This document shows positions 24,667-35,116 of a DNA stretch of 64,000 nucleotides, one piece after another; within the stretch, counting starts at the first letter, position 1; the number at the start of each line of letters is the position of its first letter. The stretch lies in assembly GCF_028690125.1 (NCBI RefSeq), contig NZ_JAQVBV010000001.1:310001-374000 (forward strand). The letters are read 5' to 3'. Made by a program: the position numbers and the translations under genes. The notes under the pieces were generated by a model. That model was not told where the DNA came from. It was given only the letters and a program-made list of their open reading frames with translations, and did no database searches. Origin of the DNA: Bacteroides sp. (GTDB lineage: Bacteria; Bacteroidota; Bacteroidia; Bacteroidales; Bacteroidaceae).

Positions 24667-27600
24667 TTAAAATCCAACATTAACACTAAACATAACAGAA
24701 CGGCTTACCGGATAAATTCCACTTGGAGTTTCTGGGTCCATTCCTGGATAACTAGTGAAGGTGATGAAATTATTCAGAGCCAGAGAAAGATCTACATTGG
24801 AGAGGGCAGATTTATTCAACAATTTTTTTGGGAGCGTATAACCTAAAATAATACTCTTGATTCGTACATATGATATATCTTCCAAAAATACTCCTCGTGT
24901 AATTTCTGGATGCATTGGATTGTAATAGCTAAAGCCATAGGATTCACCAAATACATTCCATATACGTGGATAAGTACCATTCGTATTTGTTGGAGTCCAA
25001 CGATTAGCTGCCTCTTTTGGTACATTTAAATGTTGTACAAAAAGGTCATTTTGGAATACTTGAGTATTTTCATTTTGACTACCCAAACTTGCACTACTAT
25101 ATGAAAGTGGCGGTTTTATAAATTCAAAAGTTTTAGCTCCTGTAGCAAATGTTCCATTAATGCTAAGACGGATACCTTTGTATTCGGTAGTAGCATTAAA
25201 ACCACCAGTAATTGGAGCTTCACCTGTTCCTAAATAAAAACGGTAATTATCAATTTTATTTAAGTCTGTAGCTGTCTTTATTTCTGCATCTGGTCGTAAT
25301 TGGAATGTATATAATCCTGTTTCTGGATCAATCCCTGTGACTTTACCGCTATATATTGCTCCTATGGGATATCCTTCCCATATTTCGCCTAATCCCATAC
25401 TCTTATTGGGAGATTTATATTTGGTGACTTTATTCATATTATAAGCGAGGTTAGCTGATAAGGCTAAAGAAAAGTCTTTGGTTTTTACAGGTGTTCCATT
25501 TAAGCTAATTTCAATACCTTTGTTTTCAATATCTGCTGTATTGTATTCTTGTCGCGTGAATCCTGTTGTACTTAACACTTGTACAGGGGTTACAATATCT
25601 TTGCTTTTTCGGTAATATCCTTCTACAACTCCATTCAAACGGTCATTGAATAAACCAAAGTCTAATGCTACTTTTACATCTTGTGTCTTTTCCCATCGTA
25701 AGTTAGGATTAGGAGGACTTACGACTTTTCCGGTATGATAAACGTTATTTGAAACATTTCGATAGTCATCATAATAACTGATAATCATTTGTGGACTAAT
25801 TGAACGGTTTATATTTCCTGTAAATCCGGTTGCTATGCGAAGAGTCAGGCGGTTTAATGTAGATTTTAGAGAACTCATAAAGTTCTCTTCGCTGATATTC
25901 CATGCAGCACCGGCTGCCCAGTTCGGATTAAACTGTTTGTCACTACCAAAGTTAGAACTGCCATCAGTACGAAAGGAGGCATTTAGTACGTACTTGTTTT
26001 TATAATAATAGTCAGCGGAAGCATAAAAGGATGCAAACCTTTGTTCATTCCAAGTCTCTCCATTGGATGCATCTATTGCTGCTAAATAGGCTTTTAGCTT
26101 TTCATATCCAACTCCTGTAGGACTATCTGGAAGAGGAGTCACGGAATTTCCTGTAATGGAATCATACCCATATCGTTTACTAAACAAGCCATTTGACTTG
26201 CTGCCACGAAGTTCTGCACCCACAATTAAAGAGATTGAATGGTTTTCACCGAAATGATCATCATATGCGAAATGACCGCGCGCCATATAGCTTTCATTAT
26301 CGACATTGCGTTGTAAAATAGAAGCATATTCTTTTTGGGAACTACTATCAATGGATAGGCGGTTATCTAGTGCGGCTTTTGTTCCATTATTGTAGATTTC
26401 TTTTAGGCGATTGGTTGCATAAGTATAGGATACAAGCCCTATGAAACGTAGTTGATTTATAATAGTATAATCAATTCCTGCTCTCATTGTGGTATTCACA
26501 TTCTTTGTACGTGAGGATGTTTCATTCATTTCACGTAAAATATTAAATCCATCTTCAGGAATTAACTTTTTGTTTGTGGTATTATTATTGTATTCTCCTA
26601 ATGAATAATAGGTTTCGTCTGCGCGATAACTTCCATCAGTATTATATGGACTTTCGTATGGATTTGCATAATAGGCATATCTGAATGGATCAAGAGAATT
26701 TAGAGCTGGCGATTTAGAAGATTGATAAGATACTGCTGCTCCTAAATCAATTTTGACCTTGTCATTAGGGTTCATAATAAGATTAGTCGTAATGTTATAA
26801 CGGTCATAATCGTTATTTTTTAATAGACCGGCATTTTTTGTATACGACATAGAAGTGTAGTAAGTATATTTATCACCACCCCCACTAATGGATAAATTGT
26901 GTGTGGTTGATATGCCATTTCTAAATAACTCATCATACCAATTTGTATTTGTCTTTCCAAGCTCGTCAATATATGCATCTTGCTGGTCTTTCGTCCACCC
27001 TTTGAAGCGTCCATTGCCAGACCGGATGATACCTACGACTCCGATTACAGGATAATCTGTTTTTCCTGCTTCAAATCCTGATGCAGAGAACTCGTCCCAT
27101 AGGCCTTGTTCATATGCTAGTTTTTCTTGAGCATTCATTAAAGAAAAATCACGTTGGGGTGATAGTGTAACGGAAACATTTCCTGAATAATTAATTCTTG
27201 TTTTTCCTTGTTTCCCTTTCTTTGTAGTAACTACGATTACCCCTCCAGCTGCACGTGAACCATAAATTGCTGTTGCAGAAGCGTCTTTCAAAATAGTAAT
27301 GCTTTCAATGTCATTTGGATTGATACCAGCAACACCATTCATGAATAAGTCATCAAACTGATTGGATTTTATTTCCGAGCTACTCGGCATATCAGCGGTA
27401 TTTCCCTGCATAGGTACTCCATCTATTACCCATAGCGGTTCTCCTTCTCCTGTAAGTGTATTTGTACCTCTAATACGAATCTTCTGAGTGCTACCCGGTT
27501 GTCCACTTATAGCAGATACAGCTACACCTGCAATTTTACCTTGCATGAGGGCATCTATAGTTGGCTGGGGTTGATCTTTCAATTGGTCAGCGGTTATAAT

Positions 27601-27978
27601 TCCGACAGAACCAGTCATTTTTTTAAATGTGGTTTGGGTGTATCCGGTGATAACAACCTGATCCAATTCATTTGCTTCAGGTTCCATTATGATTTTGATA
27701 AAGTTTGTTACCCCTTTTATCAAGTGCTCTGTATTCTTCATACCAATGTAGGAGAAAACAAGTATTTTTCCTCCTTCTACTTCTTTAATGGAGAATTTAC
27801 CATCCATATCGGTGGTAGCCCCAACTTGGGGAACTTCCTTGTAGCGAATGGATACGCCAATCAATGGTTCTCCAATTTCGTCGGTAACAATACCTTTCAC
27901 TGTTGCTTGAGCATTTGCAAATAATGGTAAAAGAAATGCAAAAAGTAACACTAATAAAAAAATGGGAATTTTATTCAT
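24667..27978 (-). CDS. SusC/RagA-family TonB-linked outer-membrane transporter
   Basis: An 1103-residue SusC-type transporter. Order: signal peptide (1-24), a CarboxypepD_reg-like domain (ATVKGIVTDEIGEPLIGVS to about residue 95), TonB box region (VVITGYTQTT), plug domain (IRIRGTNTL, PLWVIDGVPMQG, ILKDASATAIYGSRAAGGVI), then a 22-strand barrel. No STN domain precedes the CarboxypepD domain. It imports a substrate of unknown type, with SusD, across the outer membrane using TonB energy. It leads the operon and has a predicted promoter close upstream. No glycoside hydrolase, anti-sigma or HTCS regulator is adjacent. Confidence 0.93.
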   Translation of the reverse strand: MNKIPIFLLVLLFAFLLPLFANAQATVKGIVTDEIGEPLIGVSIRYKEVPQVGATTDMDGKFSIKEVEGGKILVFSYIGMKNTEHLIKGVTNFIKIIMEPEANELDQVVITGYTQTTFKKMTGSVGIITADQLKDQPQPTIDALMQGKIAGVAVSAISGQPGSTQKIRIRGTNTLTGEGEPLWVIDGVPMQGNTADMPSSSEIKSNQFDDLFMNGVAGINPNDIESITILKDASATAIYGSRAAGGVIVVTTKKGKQGKTRINYSGNVSVTLSPQRDFSLMNAQEKLAYEQGLWDEFSASGFEAGKTDYPVIGVVGIIRSGNGRFKGWTKDQQDAYIDELGKTNTNWYDELFRNGISTTHNLSISGGGDKYTYYTSMSYTKNAGLLKNNDYDRYNITTNLIMNPNDKVKIDLGAAVSYQSSKSPALNSLDPFRYAYYANPYESPYNTDGSYRADETYYSLGEYNNNTTNKKLIPEDGFNILREMNETSSRTKNVNTTMRAGIDYTIINQLRFIGLVSYTYATNRLKEIYNNGTKAALDNRLSIDSSSQKEYASILQRNVDNESYMARGHFAYDDHFGENHSISLIVGAELRGSKSNGLFSKRYGYDSITGNSVTPLPDSPTGVGYEKLKAYLAAIDASNGETWNEQRFASFYASADYYYKNKYVLNASFRTDGSSNFGSDKQFNPNWAAGAAWNISEENFMSSLKSTLNRLTLRIATGFTGNINRSISPQMIISYYDDYRNVSNNVYHTGKVVSPPNPNLRWEKTQDVKVALDFGLFNDRLNGVVEGYYRKSKDIVTPVQVLSTTGFTRQEYNTADIENKGIEISLNGTPVKTKDFSLALSANLAYNMNKVTKYKSPNKSMGLGEIWEGYPIGAIYSGKVTGIDPETGLYTFQLRPDAEIKTATDLNKIDNYRFYLGTGEAPITGGFNATTEYKGIRLSINGTFATGAKTFEFIKPPLSYSSASLGSQNENTQVFQNDLFVQHLNVPKEAANRWTPTNTNGTYPRIWNVFGESYGFSYYNPMHPEITRGVFLEDISYVRIKSIILGYTLPKKLLNKSALSNVDLSLALNNFITFTSYPGMDPETPSGIYPVSRSVMFSVNVGF

Positions 27979-28006
27979 AATTATATAAATTAGATTTATG
28001 TAAACA

Positions 28007-28038
28007 CAAAAATATTATTATTATCTAATATAAGCAAG
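28007..28038 (-). promoter_or_regulatory. predicted promoter of the SusC operon
   Basis: Leftward CTTG (28038-28035), 20 bases, then TATTTTTG (28014-28007), one mismatch in the -33 box. The start codon of SusC is 29 bases downstream. Confidence 0.5.
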
Positions 28039-28639
28039 AAAAATGCTAATATTTACTATAAGAATGTGTGTTTTTGTAGATATATGTCTCCTTACTACTT
28101 TTTATAAAAAAAATTAAGTAATAGATTGATATTTGGATTTAATAGAATTTATATAATTTGAGCGTATTTATTGAAGTATTTAAATGTTTAATAAGAAATG
28201 TGAGAATACGAATCAGAATTCTCTCATTGGGAGGTATTGAATAGGTCGGAGATATGCTGATTAGCCTCATTTAAGGAATGTAATTTAGTTTTCCTTCATC
28301 TTCATGTTTTGCATATCATTTTGGTGTACAACCTGTTATATTGCGTCTACTTTTTTTTAAAACTCTTTTGTGTCAAATATTGTATCGCTTCATAGTAAAA
28401 TAAAGATTATTCATTCTATTTTACTAGTTGATAGTGAAGTATAGAAAAATATGACAGAGAACAAAAGTGTTTTCATTTTGCTCAATGAGCACTATTTTAT
28501 TGAAAAAGATTGAGAAGTTTTTTTCAAACATCGTTATGTTTTAAAAAAACATCGAAGTATTCGGAAATAAACTTCCCATAGACTGTAAAAGTGTATACTT
28601 AGGTTTCGGTAAAGTTAAAAAGAACGGTTGTTTTGAAAA
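28039..28639. other. AT-rich stretch without a gene
   Basis: No supported gene. The right half (after about 28480) may be a decayed 5' part of the neighbouring transposase, but no frame could be aligned. Inverted ends of an insertion sequence were not found. Confidence 0.4.
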
Positions 28640-29190
28640 CAAACTTGTCAGTGGCATATGCTACCTAAGGACTTCCCCAAGTGAGAGTTGGTTTGCTATT
28701 ATATATAAGAAATGGGGTTCTTTTCAAGTTTTTGATTTGCTTCTTGAAAGGTTACGCCGTCATATACTGGAGTTGCTGGCAATAAAAAAGTGAAAGGTAT
28801 CAAATATTATATTGTTATGGACAAGTATGGCTCCTTCATAGCAATGATGATTACAATAGCCAATATTCATGACCGTAAGGGCACTTATCTGCTAAAAGAA
28901 CTTTGTTTGGGAATAAAAGTCATACTGGTAGAAGTAGGATATAGAGAAGAACTTATTGAAAATGTTAAAACTAAATTTGTCTACATTATTTGGGTGGTTA
29001 TTAGTGCATACAAAGATCAAGAGTTCAAACCTATTCACAAAAGATGGATTGTCGAAGGGACATTTTGGTGGATAGATAATGATAGAAAGCCTTTCCTAAA
29101 CTGTGAATTGACATTTGAATCGAAGAGGAAATTGTAAAAAATATCGGCTTTAAAATTATGATTGAAGAAAATTTAAACGAAGTTATCCAT
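28640..29190 (+). pseudogene. IS5-like transposase remnant
   Basis: Frame-broken pieces of an IS5-type DDE transposase. One frame shows HMLPKDFPK, an adjacent frame shows AIIYKKWGSFQVFDLLLERLRR, then after TGA (28790) a frame resumes with KGIKYYIVMDKYGSF, TIANIHDRKGTYLL, and KRWIVEGTFWWIDNDRK. This last part corresponds to the family C-terminus (KRWVVERTF). Later stops cut KISALKL. The middle domain with the second catalytic Asp looks deleted. No terminal inverted repeats or target duplication were recognised. It is a fossil insertion. Confidence 0.75.
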
Positions 29191-30046
29191 AATTCTTTTT
29201 CTCTGTAAAATACACATTAAATTTGGAAAAGTGTGAACCGAATAAGATGTTTTTTAACCTCCGATGAAATGCGGAATTTTTTATTAAAAAATAGTTAGTC
29301 CGAAATAGTCAGTGATTTTATTTGCTCTACTTCTCTCAACTCACTATCTTTAAAAACTATAGATTAATTTATTGATTTAACTTATTAAAGATGAAAGGAG
29401 GTAACAAATAAAGATAGTTACTTTAGATACCCCAATTCTAATACCAGCATCTTTCTAGGTGCTAGGTAAGAAATGATAAAATTACTATCTAAGTTGAGAA
29501 TATAGATTATTAAGTAACAGAATGATGATTGAGTTTATGTAACATTTTTTGTAGTATTGGGATGAATAATCGATTTCTATATTAATGTATATGTTTGTAT
29601 GTTGTTATTTATAGTCTTTTTGAGTAGATTGCTGGTGAAAACACACTTATTTTTAGTTTGGAAAATTGCTTCAATGCTATTTGTTATTTTCTTTGTAAAT
29701 ACAATATTTGGCTATAGTTTTAAAAATACGATAAATAGTTTGCTTCTATTGGTGGTTTCTTGAAAATGGAAATGATATTTTAAAATTAAGCTTTTTTGAG
29801 AGAACTGTCATCATAATATATTCATATTGTTGATGCTGATAGTAGAAGGACAAGTAAGAAATATAAGGTGGGTGCAATTGAGATCTTTACGGAATTGATT
29901 TAACATCAAATACTTGTATTTTCTCTAAACTATAAAAAAGAAAGGAGGTGAACCAAAAGTTAAAAAAGAAGTAATGAGACTTTAGATTCATTGAAAGGAT
30001 AAACACGAAGAAAATTTTGTATAATAACTTTTTTATAAATAGAAAT
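29191..30046. other. intergenic stretch before the NVEALA gene
   Basis: No gene is supported. Two GGAGGT motifs (about 29398 and 29944) resemble ribosome-binding sites but neither precedes an extended frame; the first gives only ATGAAAGGAGGTAACAAATAA (MKGGNK). A small hairpin-like AGCA...TGCT lies near 29440-29460. The function of the rest is unknown. Confidence 0.4.
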
Positions 30047-30328
30047 ATGAAAATAAAGATTATAGGAATTTCAGCTGTAATGGTTATTGTTATAGTAACT
30101 ATGATAAATACTCGTTTAGTAAGTAATAAATCTAACAAAACTAATTTGTTACTACAAAATGTTGAGGCTTTAGCACAAGATGAAGGAACTCAAGATAAGA
30201 AGTATCGATATGATACTTTTTCTAAAATACCATGTACTATATATGTTGGTGGAGCATATGCAAAAGGTTGGAAAGTAACATGCTGGGATGGAAGTGATCA
30301 TCCTATTTGTGTTGATTGTACATTATAA
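30047..30328 (+). CDS. NVEALA-family exported peptide
   Basis: A 93-residue protein with one N-terminal hydrophobic helix (IIGISAVMVIVIVTMI) and the family motif NVEALA at residues 38-43, the likely recognition or cleavage site. The mature part (residues 44-93) has four cysteines at 63, 79, 88 and 91, which could form disulfides. The start at 30047 removes ten in-frame residues. NVEALA proteins are usually found beside propeller lipoproteins like the next gene. Function is not known; a secreted peptide is inferred. Confidence 0.75.
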   Translation: MKIKIIGISAVMVIVIVTMINTRLVSNKSNKTNLLLQNVEALAQDEGTQDKKYRYDTFSKIPCTIYVGGAYAKGWKVTCWDGSDHPICVDCTL

Positions 30329-30422
30329 ATTTAATTTTGAATATGTCAAAGGTCTTGTTTATAAATTGACTACTCAAAAATATTGAATAAGACTTTTGAC
30401 ATTCCTAAAATATCAATTAAAC

Positions 30423-31610
30423 ATGAAATATATTTTATTCTCAATGGCTTTTATTTTTCTTTTTACCAATTGTAAAAAAGAAGATAAACAAGATCCTCTT
30501 CTATCACAAGCTAAGTGTGTAGACATTAACAATCCAATATCGATTTCGATAAATGATCTAATAACTGATATAGATACCATTGGGCTTGAAGTCACAGACT
30601 CTTCTTTGTTGGGTGATATACATATGTTGCATATCATGAATAATAAATTATATATTTTAGATACAAAAGGTAATGCGATTTATATATTTTCTCGAAATGG
30701 TGATTTTATCCGTAGAATATACCATGTTGGGCAAGGGCCGGAAGAATATATACGAATCAATGGTTTTCAAGTAGATTATAAATGCAATCGTCTTATTTTG
30801 ACTGATTCTTTTTCAAAAAGGATTTTTATATTTGATGAATATGGAGAGTTGCTCAAGGTTGTACCTTTAAAGTTTAGTGCATATATACTTATGGCTAGGA
30901 ATGGAGGATTCTTAAATTTTTATACAGGTCCGAAGCAGATGTACGGTTTAAAAGATATGGAGAATTATAACATTCATGTGTTGGATAGTTGCGGAAATTT
31001 TGTAGCTTCTTTTTTGGAAAATCAAACACCTCACAGAATTGATCTGGAATCTACAGAACGAATCGACTATAATCCTAATAATGAAGAGATTCTATTTCAT
31101 CCTACTTTCGGTAATGTTGTGTATAGAATTGATAAAAATAATCAAATATATCCCGAGTATGTATTTAGAAACAAATCAAGTTTTAAACTGCTTACTCCAA
31201 AAGAACGTAGAGAAATGACTCATATATATGGTCAAAAAAATGAGATTGAAGAAAAAGAAAGTGAAGGTTATCTGTTGTCTTGGGGTTGTGTATATGATTT
31301 GGATGACTATTGCCTTTTCACTATGACAGGATGGAACCATCCAAAACATATTTATTACAATAAATCAACTGGAATAAGTGTAACAATAGATATGGAAAAG
31401 ATGAAAGGAGATGTTTCTTTATGCAAACTATTTAACGCCCCGATATATCAAACGGAGGGTAATTGTTTTTATAATATTATTCCTTTATATCTTGTAGATG
31501 AACTGGCTGACAAGCTCCCTGAAGGGAAATTAAAAACATTTTTGCAGAATAATAATACCCCCAATAGTAATCCTTTAATAATTAAATACAAAATGAAATT
31601 TCCGGAATAA
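30423..31610 (+). CDS. six-bladed beta-propeller lipoprotein (DUF5128-like)
   Basis: A 395-residue lipoprotein (lipobox FTNC, Cys about residue 17). Its repeats resemble the 6-bladed beta-propeller family: DIHMLHIMNNKLYILDTKGNAIYIFSRNGDFI, then a GQGPEEY motif, then DYKCNRLILTDSFSKRIFIFDEYGELLK. GQGPEEY-like motifs are characteristic. It follows the NVEALA gene with a 94-base gap containing an inverted-repeat-like TGTCAAAGGTCTTG...AAGACTTTTGACA (30345-30400), and the pair is probably functional together. No enzyme activity is predicted. Confidence 0.75.
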   Translation: MKYILFSMAFIFLFTNCKKEDKQDPLLSQAKCVDINNPISISINDLITDIDTIGLEVTDSSLLGDIHMLHIMNNKLYILDTKGNAIYIFSRNGDFIRRIYHVGQGPEEYIRINGFQVDYKCNRLILTDSFSKRIFIFDEYGELLKVVPLKFSAYILMARNGGFLNFYTGPKQMYGLKDMENYNIHVLDSCGNFVASFLENQTPHRIDLESTERIDYNPNNEEILFHPTFGNVVYRIDKNNQIYPEYVFRNKSSFKLLTPKERREMTHIYGQKNEIEEKESEGYLLSWGCVYDLDDYCLFTMTGWNHPKHIYYNKSTGISVTIDMEKMKGDVSLCKLFNAPIYQTEGNCFYNIIPLYLVDELADKLPEGKLKTFLQNNNTPNSNPLIIKYKMKFPE

Positions 31611-32017
31611 TTGGATCAGTTGTAATATGATGTATATATAAGCTTGTTTTTTTCTTTTTCCTTCAGCTTTTTCCACCTTGTTTATTCATAAACATACAAG
31701 GGTGAAGGGCTATTTTTAGTACATAAGTATTATCAAAAAAGTATATATTAATAGGAAAAGGAAATATGCTATTATATCTTTTCTGTAGTATTTACTATAT
31801 TATTTACTTAATTCAATTATATTTTATGAGTAAATAAACCATATATTTTGCATAATCAGTTGTTCGAATTGACAATAGGAGGTTTGTCTCAATTCATTTG
31901 GTCTTTATCTTAAACACTATATAGTTTGCAACAAATATCTAGTACTTTTTTCGAAATGATAATAACTAGTTTCAGGGTGAAATGAATAAATAGTTTTCAA
32001 AAATTGCGTATGGGCAT
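31611..32017. other. AT-rich stretch without a gene
   Basis: No gene is visible between the propeller lipoprotein and the small RNA terminator. Low complexity and AT-rich. Confidence 0.5.
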
Positions 32018-32079
32018 AAAAAAAGGAGCAACGCCTTGCTCCAACCTTTGTTAACCTTAAATCTAATACTATGAAAAAC
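32018..32079 (-). ncRNA. predicted small RNA with Rho-independent terminator
   Basis: Between a complete promoter (32085-32116) and a terminator lies a transcript of about 62 bases with no coding capacity. Its end is the hairpin GGAGCAAGGCGTTGCTCC (32042-32025 on the minus strand) followed by seven T. It runs away from mutS. Start and end are estimated from the promoter and T-run; function and targets are not known. Transcript presence would need RNA data. Confidence 0.6.
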
Positions 32080-32084
32080 ACATT

Positions 32085-32116
32085 GCAAAGGTACGGACTT
32101 TTGCGACATAAGCAAA
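32085..32116 (-). promoter_or_regulatory. promoter of the predicted small RNA
   Basis: Leftward TTTG (32116-32113), 19 bases, TACCTTTG (32093-32086) then C: both boxes perfect for the Bacteroides sigma factor. Confidence 0.8.
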
Positions 32117-32242
32117 TTATCCAAATAAAAAAGTATGTTTTGTAACACGTTTTAAGATATTTCTTCTACTTATTAAGATATTTCTCTCTTTTTATCAAAG
32201 AATTCAACATAAATTTTGAAAATTGAAAAGAAGAATTCCGTT

Positions 32243-32272
32243 GATTCTCTGCCGGAAAACAATTATCTTTGC
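32243..32272 (+). promoter_or_regulatory. predicted promoter of mutS
   Basis: TATCTTTGC at 32264-32272 with TTG ending at 32243, a 20-base spacing. The leader to the GTG start at 32320 is about 40 bases. Confidence 0.6.
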
Positions 32273-32319
32273 TCCCATAATCTAAATTATTTACCTTAAA
32301 AGAAGAAAAGGAGAGAACC

Positions 32320-34938
32320 GTGAACGAAGAAGAAATCGTGCTTACCCCTATGATGAAACAGTTTCTGGATTTGAAGGCTAAACATCCGGATGCAGTGATG
32401 CTGTTTCGTTGCGGTGACTTTTATGAAACATATTCAACGGATGCTATTGTCGCAGCCGAGATTCTCGGAATCACACTGACAAAACGTGCCAATGGAAAAG
32501 GTAAGACTATTGAAATGGCGGGTTTCCCTCATCATGCGCTTGATACCTATCTGCCGAAACTGATTCGTGCCGGAAAGCGTGTGGCGATTTGTGATCAGTT
32601 GGAAGACCCGAAACTGACAAAGAAGTTGGTGAAACGTGGTATTACCGAATTAGTGACTCCCGGTGTTTCTATCAATGATAATATACTGAATTATAAAGAA
32701 AATAACTTTCTGGCTGCCGTTCATTTTGGAAAGACTTCTTGTGGAGTGGCTTTTCTCGACATATCTACAGGCGAGTTTCTTACTGCCGAAGGACCTTTTG
32801 ACTATGTTGATAAACTACTAAATAACTTTGGTCCGAAAGAGATCCTTTTCGAAAGAGGAAAGCGTTTAATGTTTGAAGGAAACTTTGGTAGCAAGTTCTT
32901 TACTTTTGAATTGGATGACTGGGTGTTTACGGAGACAACTGCCCGTGAGAAATTGCTGAAACATTTTGAGACGAAGAATCTGAAAGGATTTGGGGTGGAA
33001 CACCTGAAAAATGGTATTATAGCTTCAGGGGCTATCCTGCAATACCTGACGATGACACAGCATACGCAAATTGGCCATATCACTTCGCTTGCCCGTATTG
33101 AGGAAGATAAATATGTGCGTCTGGATAAATTTACCGTTCGGAGCCTTGAATTGATCGGTAGCATGAATGATGGTGGAAGCAGTCTGCTTAGTGTAATCGA
33201 CAGAACGATCAGTCCGATGGGGGCTCGTCTGTTGAAACGCTGGATGGTCTTTCCGCTGAAAGACGTAAAACCGATTAATGACCGGCTGAATGTGGTAGAA
33301 TATTTCTTCCGGCAGCCCGATTTTAAAGAACTTATAGAGGAAGAGCTACATTTGATAGGTGATCTGGAACGTATTGTTTCCAAAGTAGCCGTAGGCCGGG
33401 TATCTCCTCGTGAGGTGGTTCAGTTGAAAGTTGCATTGCAAGCAATCGAACCAATCAAGAAAGCATGTATGGATGCCGATAATGCAAGTCTGAACCATAT
33501 TGGTGAATTATTAAATCTTTGTATATCTGTTCGTGACAGGATAGGTAAAGAGATTAAAAATGATCCTCCGTTGTTGATAAATAAAGGTGGGGTGATTAGT
33601 GATGGTGTGAATGCAGAGTTGGATGATCTTCGCCGGATTTCTTATTCGGGAAAAGACTATTTGTTACAAATTCAACAGAGGGAAAGTGAACTGACTGGTA
33701 TTCCCAGTTTGAAAGTAGCTTATAATAATGTATTTGGTTACTACATTGAGGTTCGTAATATACATAAGGAGAAAGTTCCTCAGGAATGGATTCGCAAACA
33801 GACATTGGTCAATGCGGAACGTTATATTACTCAGGAACTGAAAGAATATGAGGAAAAAATTCTGGGGGCGGAAGATAAGATATTGATTCTGGAAACACAA
33901 TTGTATACCGATTTGGTACAGACATTGACTGAGTTTATTCCCCAGATACAGATTAATGCTAATCAGATAGCTCGTTTGGATTGTTTATTGTCGTTTGCCA
34001 ATGTTGCTCGTGAGAATAATTATATTCGCCCGGTGATTGAGGATAATGATGTACTGGATATTCGCCAAGGACGTCACCCGGTGATTGAGAAGCAACTTCC
34101 GATCGGTGAAAAATATATTGCCAATAATGTGATGTTGGATAGTGGTACACAACAGATCATTATTATTACAGGTCCGAATATGGCCGGTAAGTCTGCGCTT
34201 CTTCGGCAGACGGCATTGATAACATTGCTGGCCCAGATTGGCTCTTTTGTACCTGCCGAAAGTGCGCATATCGGATTGGTAGACAAGATATTTACCCGTG
34301 TAGGAGCCAGTGATAATATATCTGTAGGCGAATCTACTTTTATGGTGGAAATGAATGAAGCGGCAGATATTTTGAATAATGTTTCTTCCCGAAGTCTGGT
34401 GCTTTTTGATGAATTAGGGCGTGGAACTTCTACTTATGATGGAATTTCCATTGCTTGGGCGATTGTGGAATATATCCATGAACATCCGAAGGCAAAAGCC
34501 CGTACTTTGTTTGCCACACATTATCATGAGTTGAATGAGATGGAGAAATCTTTCAAACGTATCAAGAATTATAATGTCTCGGTGAAGGAGGTAGATAATA
34601 AAGTTATCTTCCTGCGTAAGTTGGAACGTGGCGGTAGCGAACACTCCTTTGGTATTCATGTGGCAAAGATGGCAGGTATGCCGAAAAGTATTGTAAAGCG
34701 TTCGAATGAGATTCTCAAACAGCTTGAATCGGATAATCGCCAACAAGGTATTTCCGGCAAACCATTGGCGGAAGTTAGTGAGAATCGGGGGGGGATGCAG
34801 TTAAGCTTTTTCCAGTTGGACGATCCTATATTATGCCAGATTCGTGATGAAATACTGAATTTGGATGTGAATAACTTGACTCCCATCGAGGCACTGAATA
34901 AACTAAGTGATATCAAGAAGATTGTCAGAGGTAAGTAA
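32320..34938 (+). CDS. mutS: DNA mismatch repair protein MutS
   Basis: An 872-residue MutS, which binds mismatches in DNA and starts repair with MutL. The mismatch-reading Phe-x-Glu is in CGDFYETY (F34, E36). The ATPase has Walker A GPNMAGKS (residues about 618-625), Walker [17 protein letters not shown] and the signature FATHYHEL. The start is GTG at 32320; the preceding promoter, AGAAGAAAAGGAGA leader and the family start (MLTPMMKQ) support it. It stands alone, divergent from the small RNA. Confidence 0.97.
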   Translation: MNEEEIVLTPMMKQFLDLKAKHPDAVMLFRCGDFYETYSTDAIVAAEILGITLTKRANGKGKTIEMAGFPHHALDTYLPKLIRAGKRVAICDQLEDPKLTKKLVKRGITELVTPGVSINDNILNYKENNFLAAVHFGKTSCGVAFLDISTGEFLTAEGPFDYVDKLLNNFGPKEILFERGKRLMFEGNFGSKFFTFELDDWVFTETTAREKLLKHFETKNLKGFGVEHLKNGIIASGAILQYLTMTQHTQIGHITSLARIEEDKYVRLDKFTVRSLELIGSMNDGGSSLLSVIDRTISPMGARLLKRWMVFPLKDVKPINDRLNVVEYFFRQPDFKELIEEELHLIGDLERIVSKVAVGRVSPREVVQLKVALQAIEPIKKACMDADNASLNHIGELLNLCISVRDRIGKEIKNDPPLLINKGGVISDGVNAELDDLRRISYSGKDYLLQIQQRESELTGIPSLKVAYNNVFGYYIEVRNIHKEKVPQEWIRKQTLVNAERYITQELKEYEEKILGAEDKILILETQLYTDLVQTLTEFIPQIQINANQIARLDCLLSFANVARENNYIRPVIEDNDVLDIRQGRHPVIEKQLPIGEKYIANNVMLDSGTQQIIIITGPNMAGKSALLRQTALITLLAQIGSFVPAESAHIGLVDKIFTRVGASDNISVGESTFMVEMNEAADILNNVSSRSLVLFDELGRGTSTYDGISIAWAIVEYIHEHPKAKARTLFATHYHELNEMEKSFKRIKNYNVSVKEVDNKVIFLRKLERGGSEHSFGIHVAKMAGMPKSIVKRSNEILKQLESDNRQQGISGKPLAEVSENRGGMQLSFFQLDDPILCQIRDEILNLDVNNLTPIEALNKLSDIKKIVRGK

Positions 34939-34952
34939 AAGAAATATCTTTT

Positions 34953-35105
34953 TCATTGTTTGCAGAATTTCTTGGGGAGTACTCCGAATTGCTTCTGGAA
35001 ACACTTGGTAAAGTAGAAAGATGAATTGAAGCCGACAATATAACATACCTCGTTAATCCGATATTCACCTGACTGAATTAATTGGGATGCCATTTTCAAC
35101 CTTTA
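34953..35105 (-). pseudogene. truncated AraC-type HTH remnant
   Basis: About 50 codons remain of the C-terminal half of an AraC-family DNA-binding domain, the kind found at the end of hybrid two-component regulators: RLKMASQLIQSG, then NEVCYIVGFNSSFYFTKCF, then QFGVLPKKF. A TAA stands just before RLK and the rest of the gene is missing. It abuts the GH127 start, suggesting a deletion joined the regulator's 3' end to the GH127 gene. It may once have regulated that gene. Confidence 0.75.
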
Positions 35106-35116
35106 TATTGAATATT

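Noticed and set aside
24654..24686. Longer start for the SusD protein
   Set aside because: It would overlap SusC and put residues before the lipoprotein signal.
28480..29208. Active insertion sequence
   Set aside because: Frames are broken, the middle is missing and no terminal inverted repeats were found.
29398..29950. Ribosome-binding-like GGAGGT sites without genes
   Set aside because: Neither is followed by a frame of useful length, and Bacteroides makes little use of this motif.
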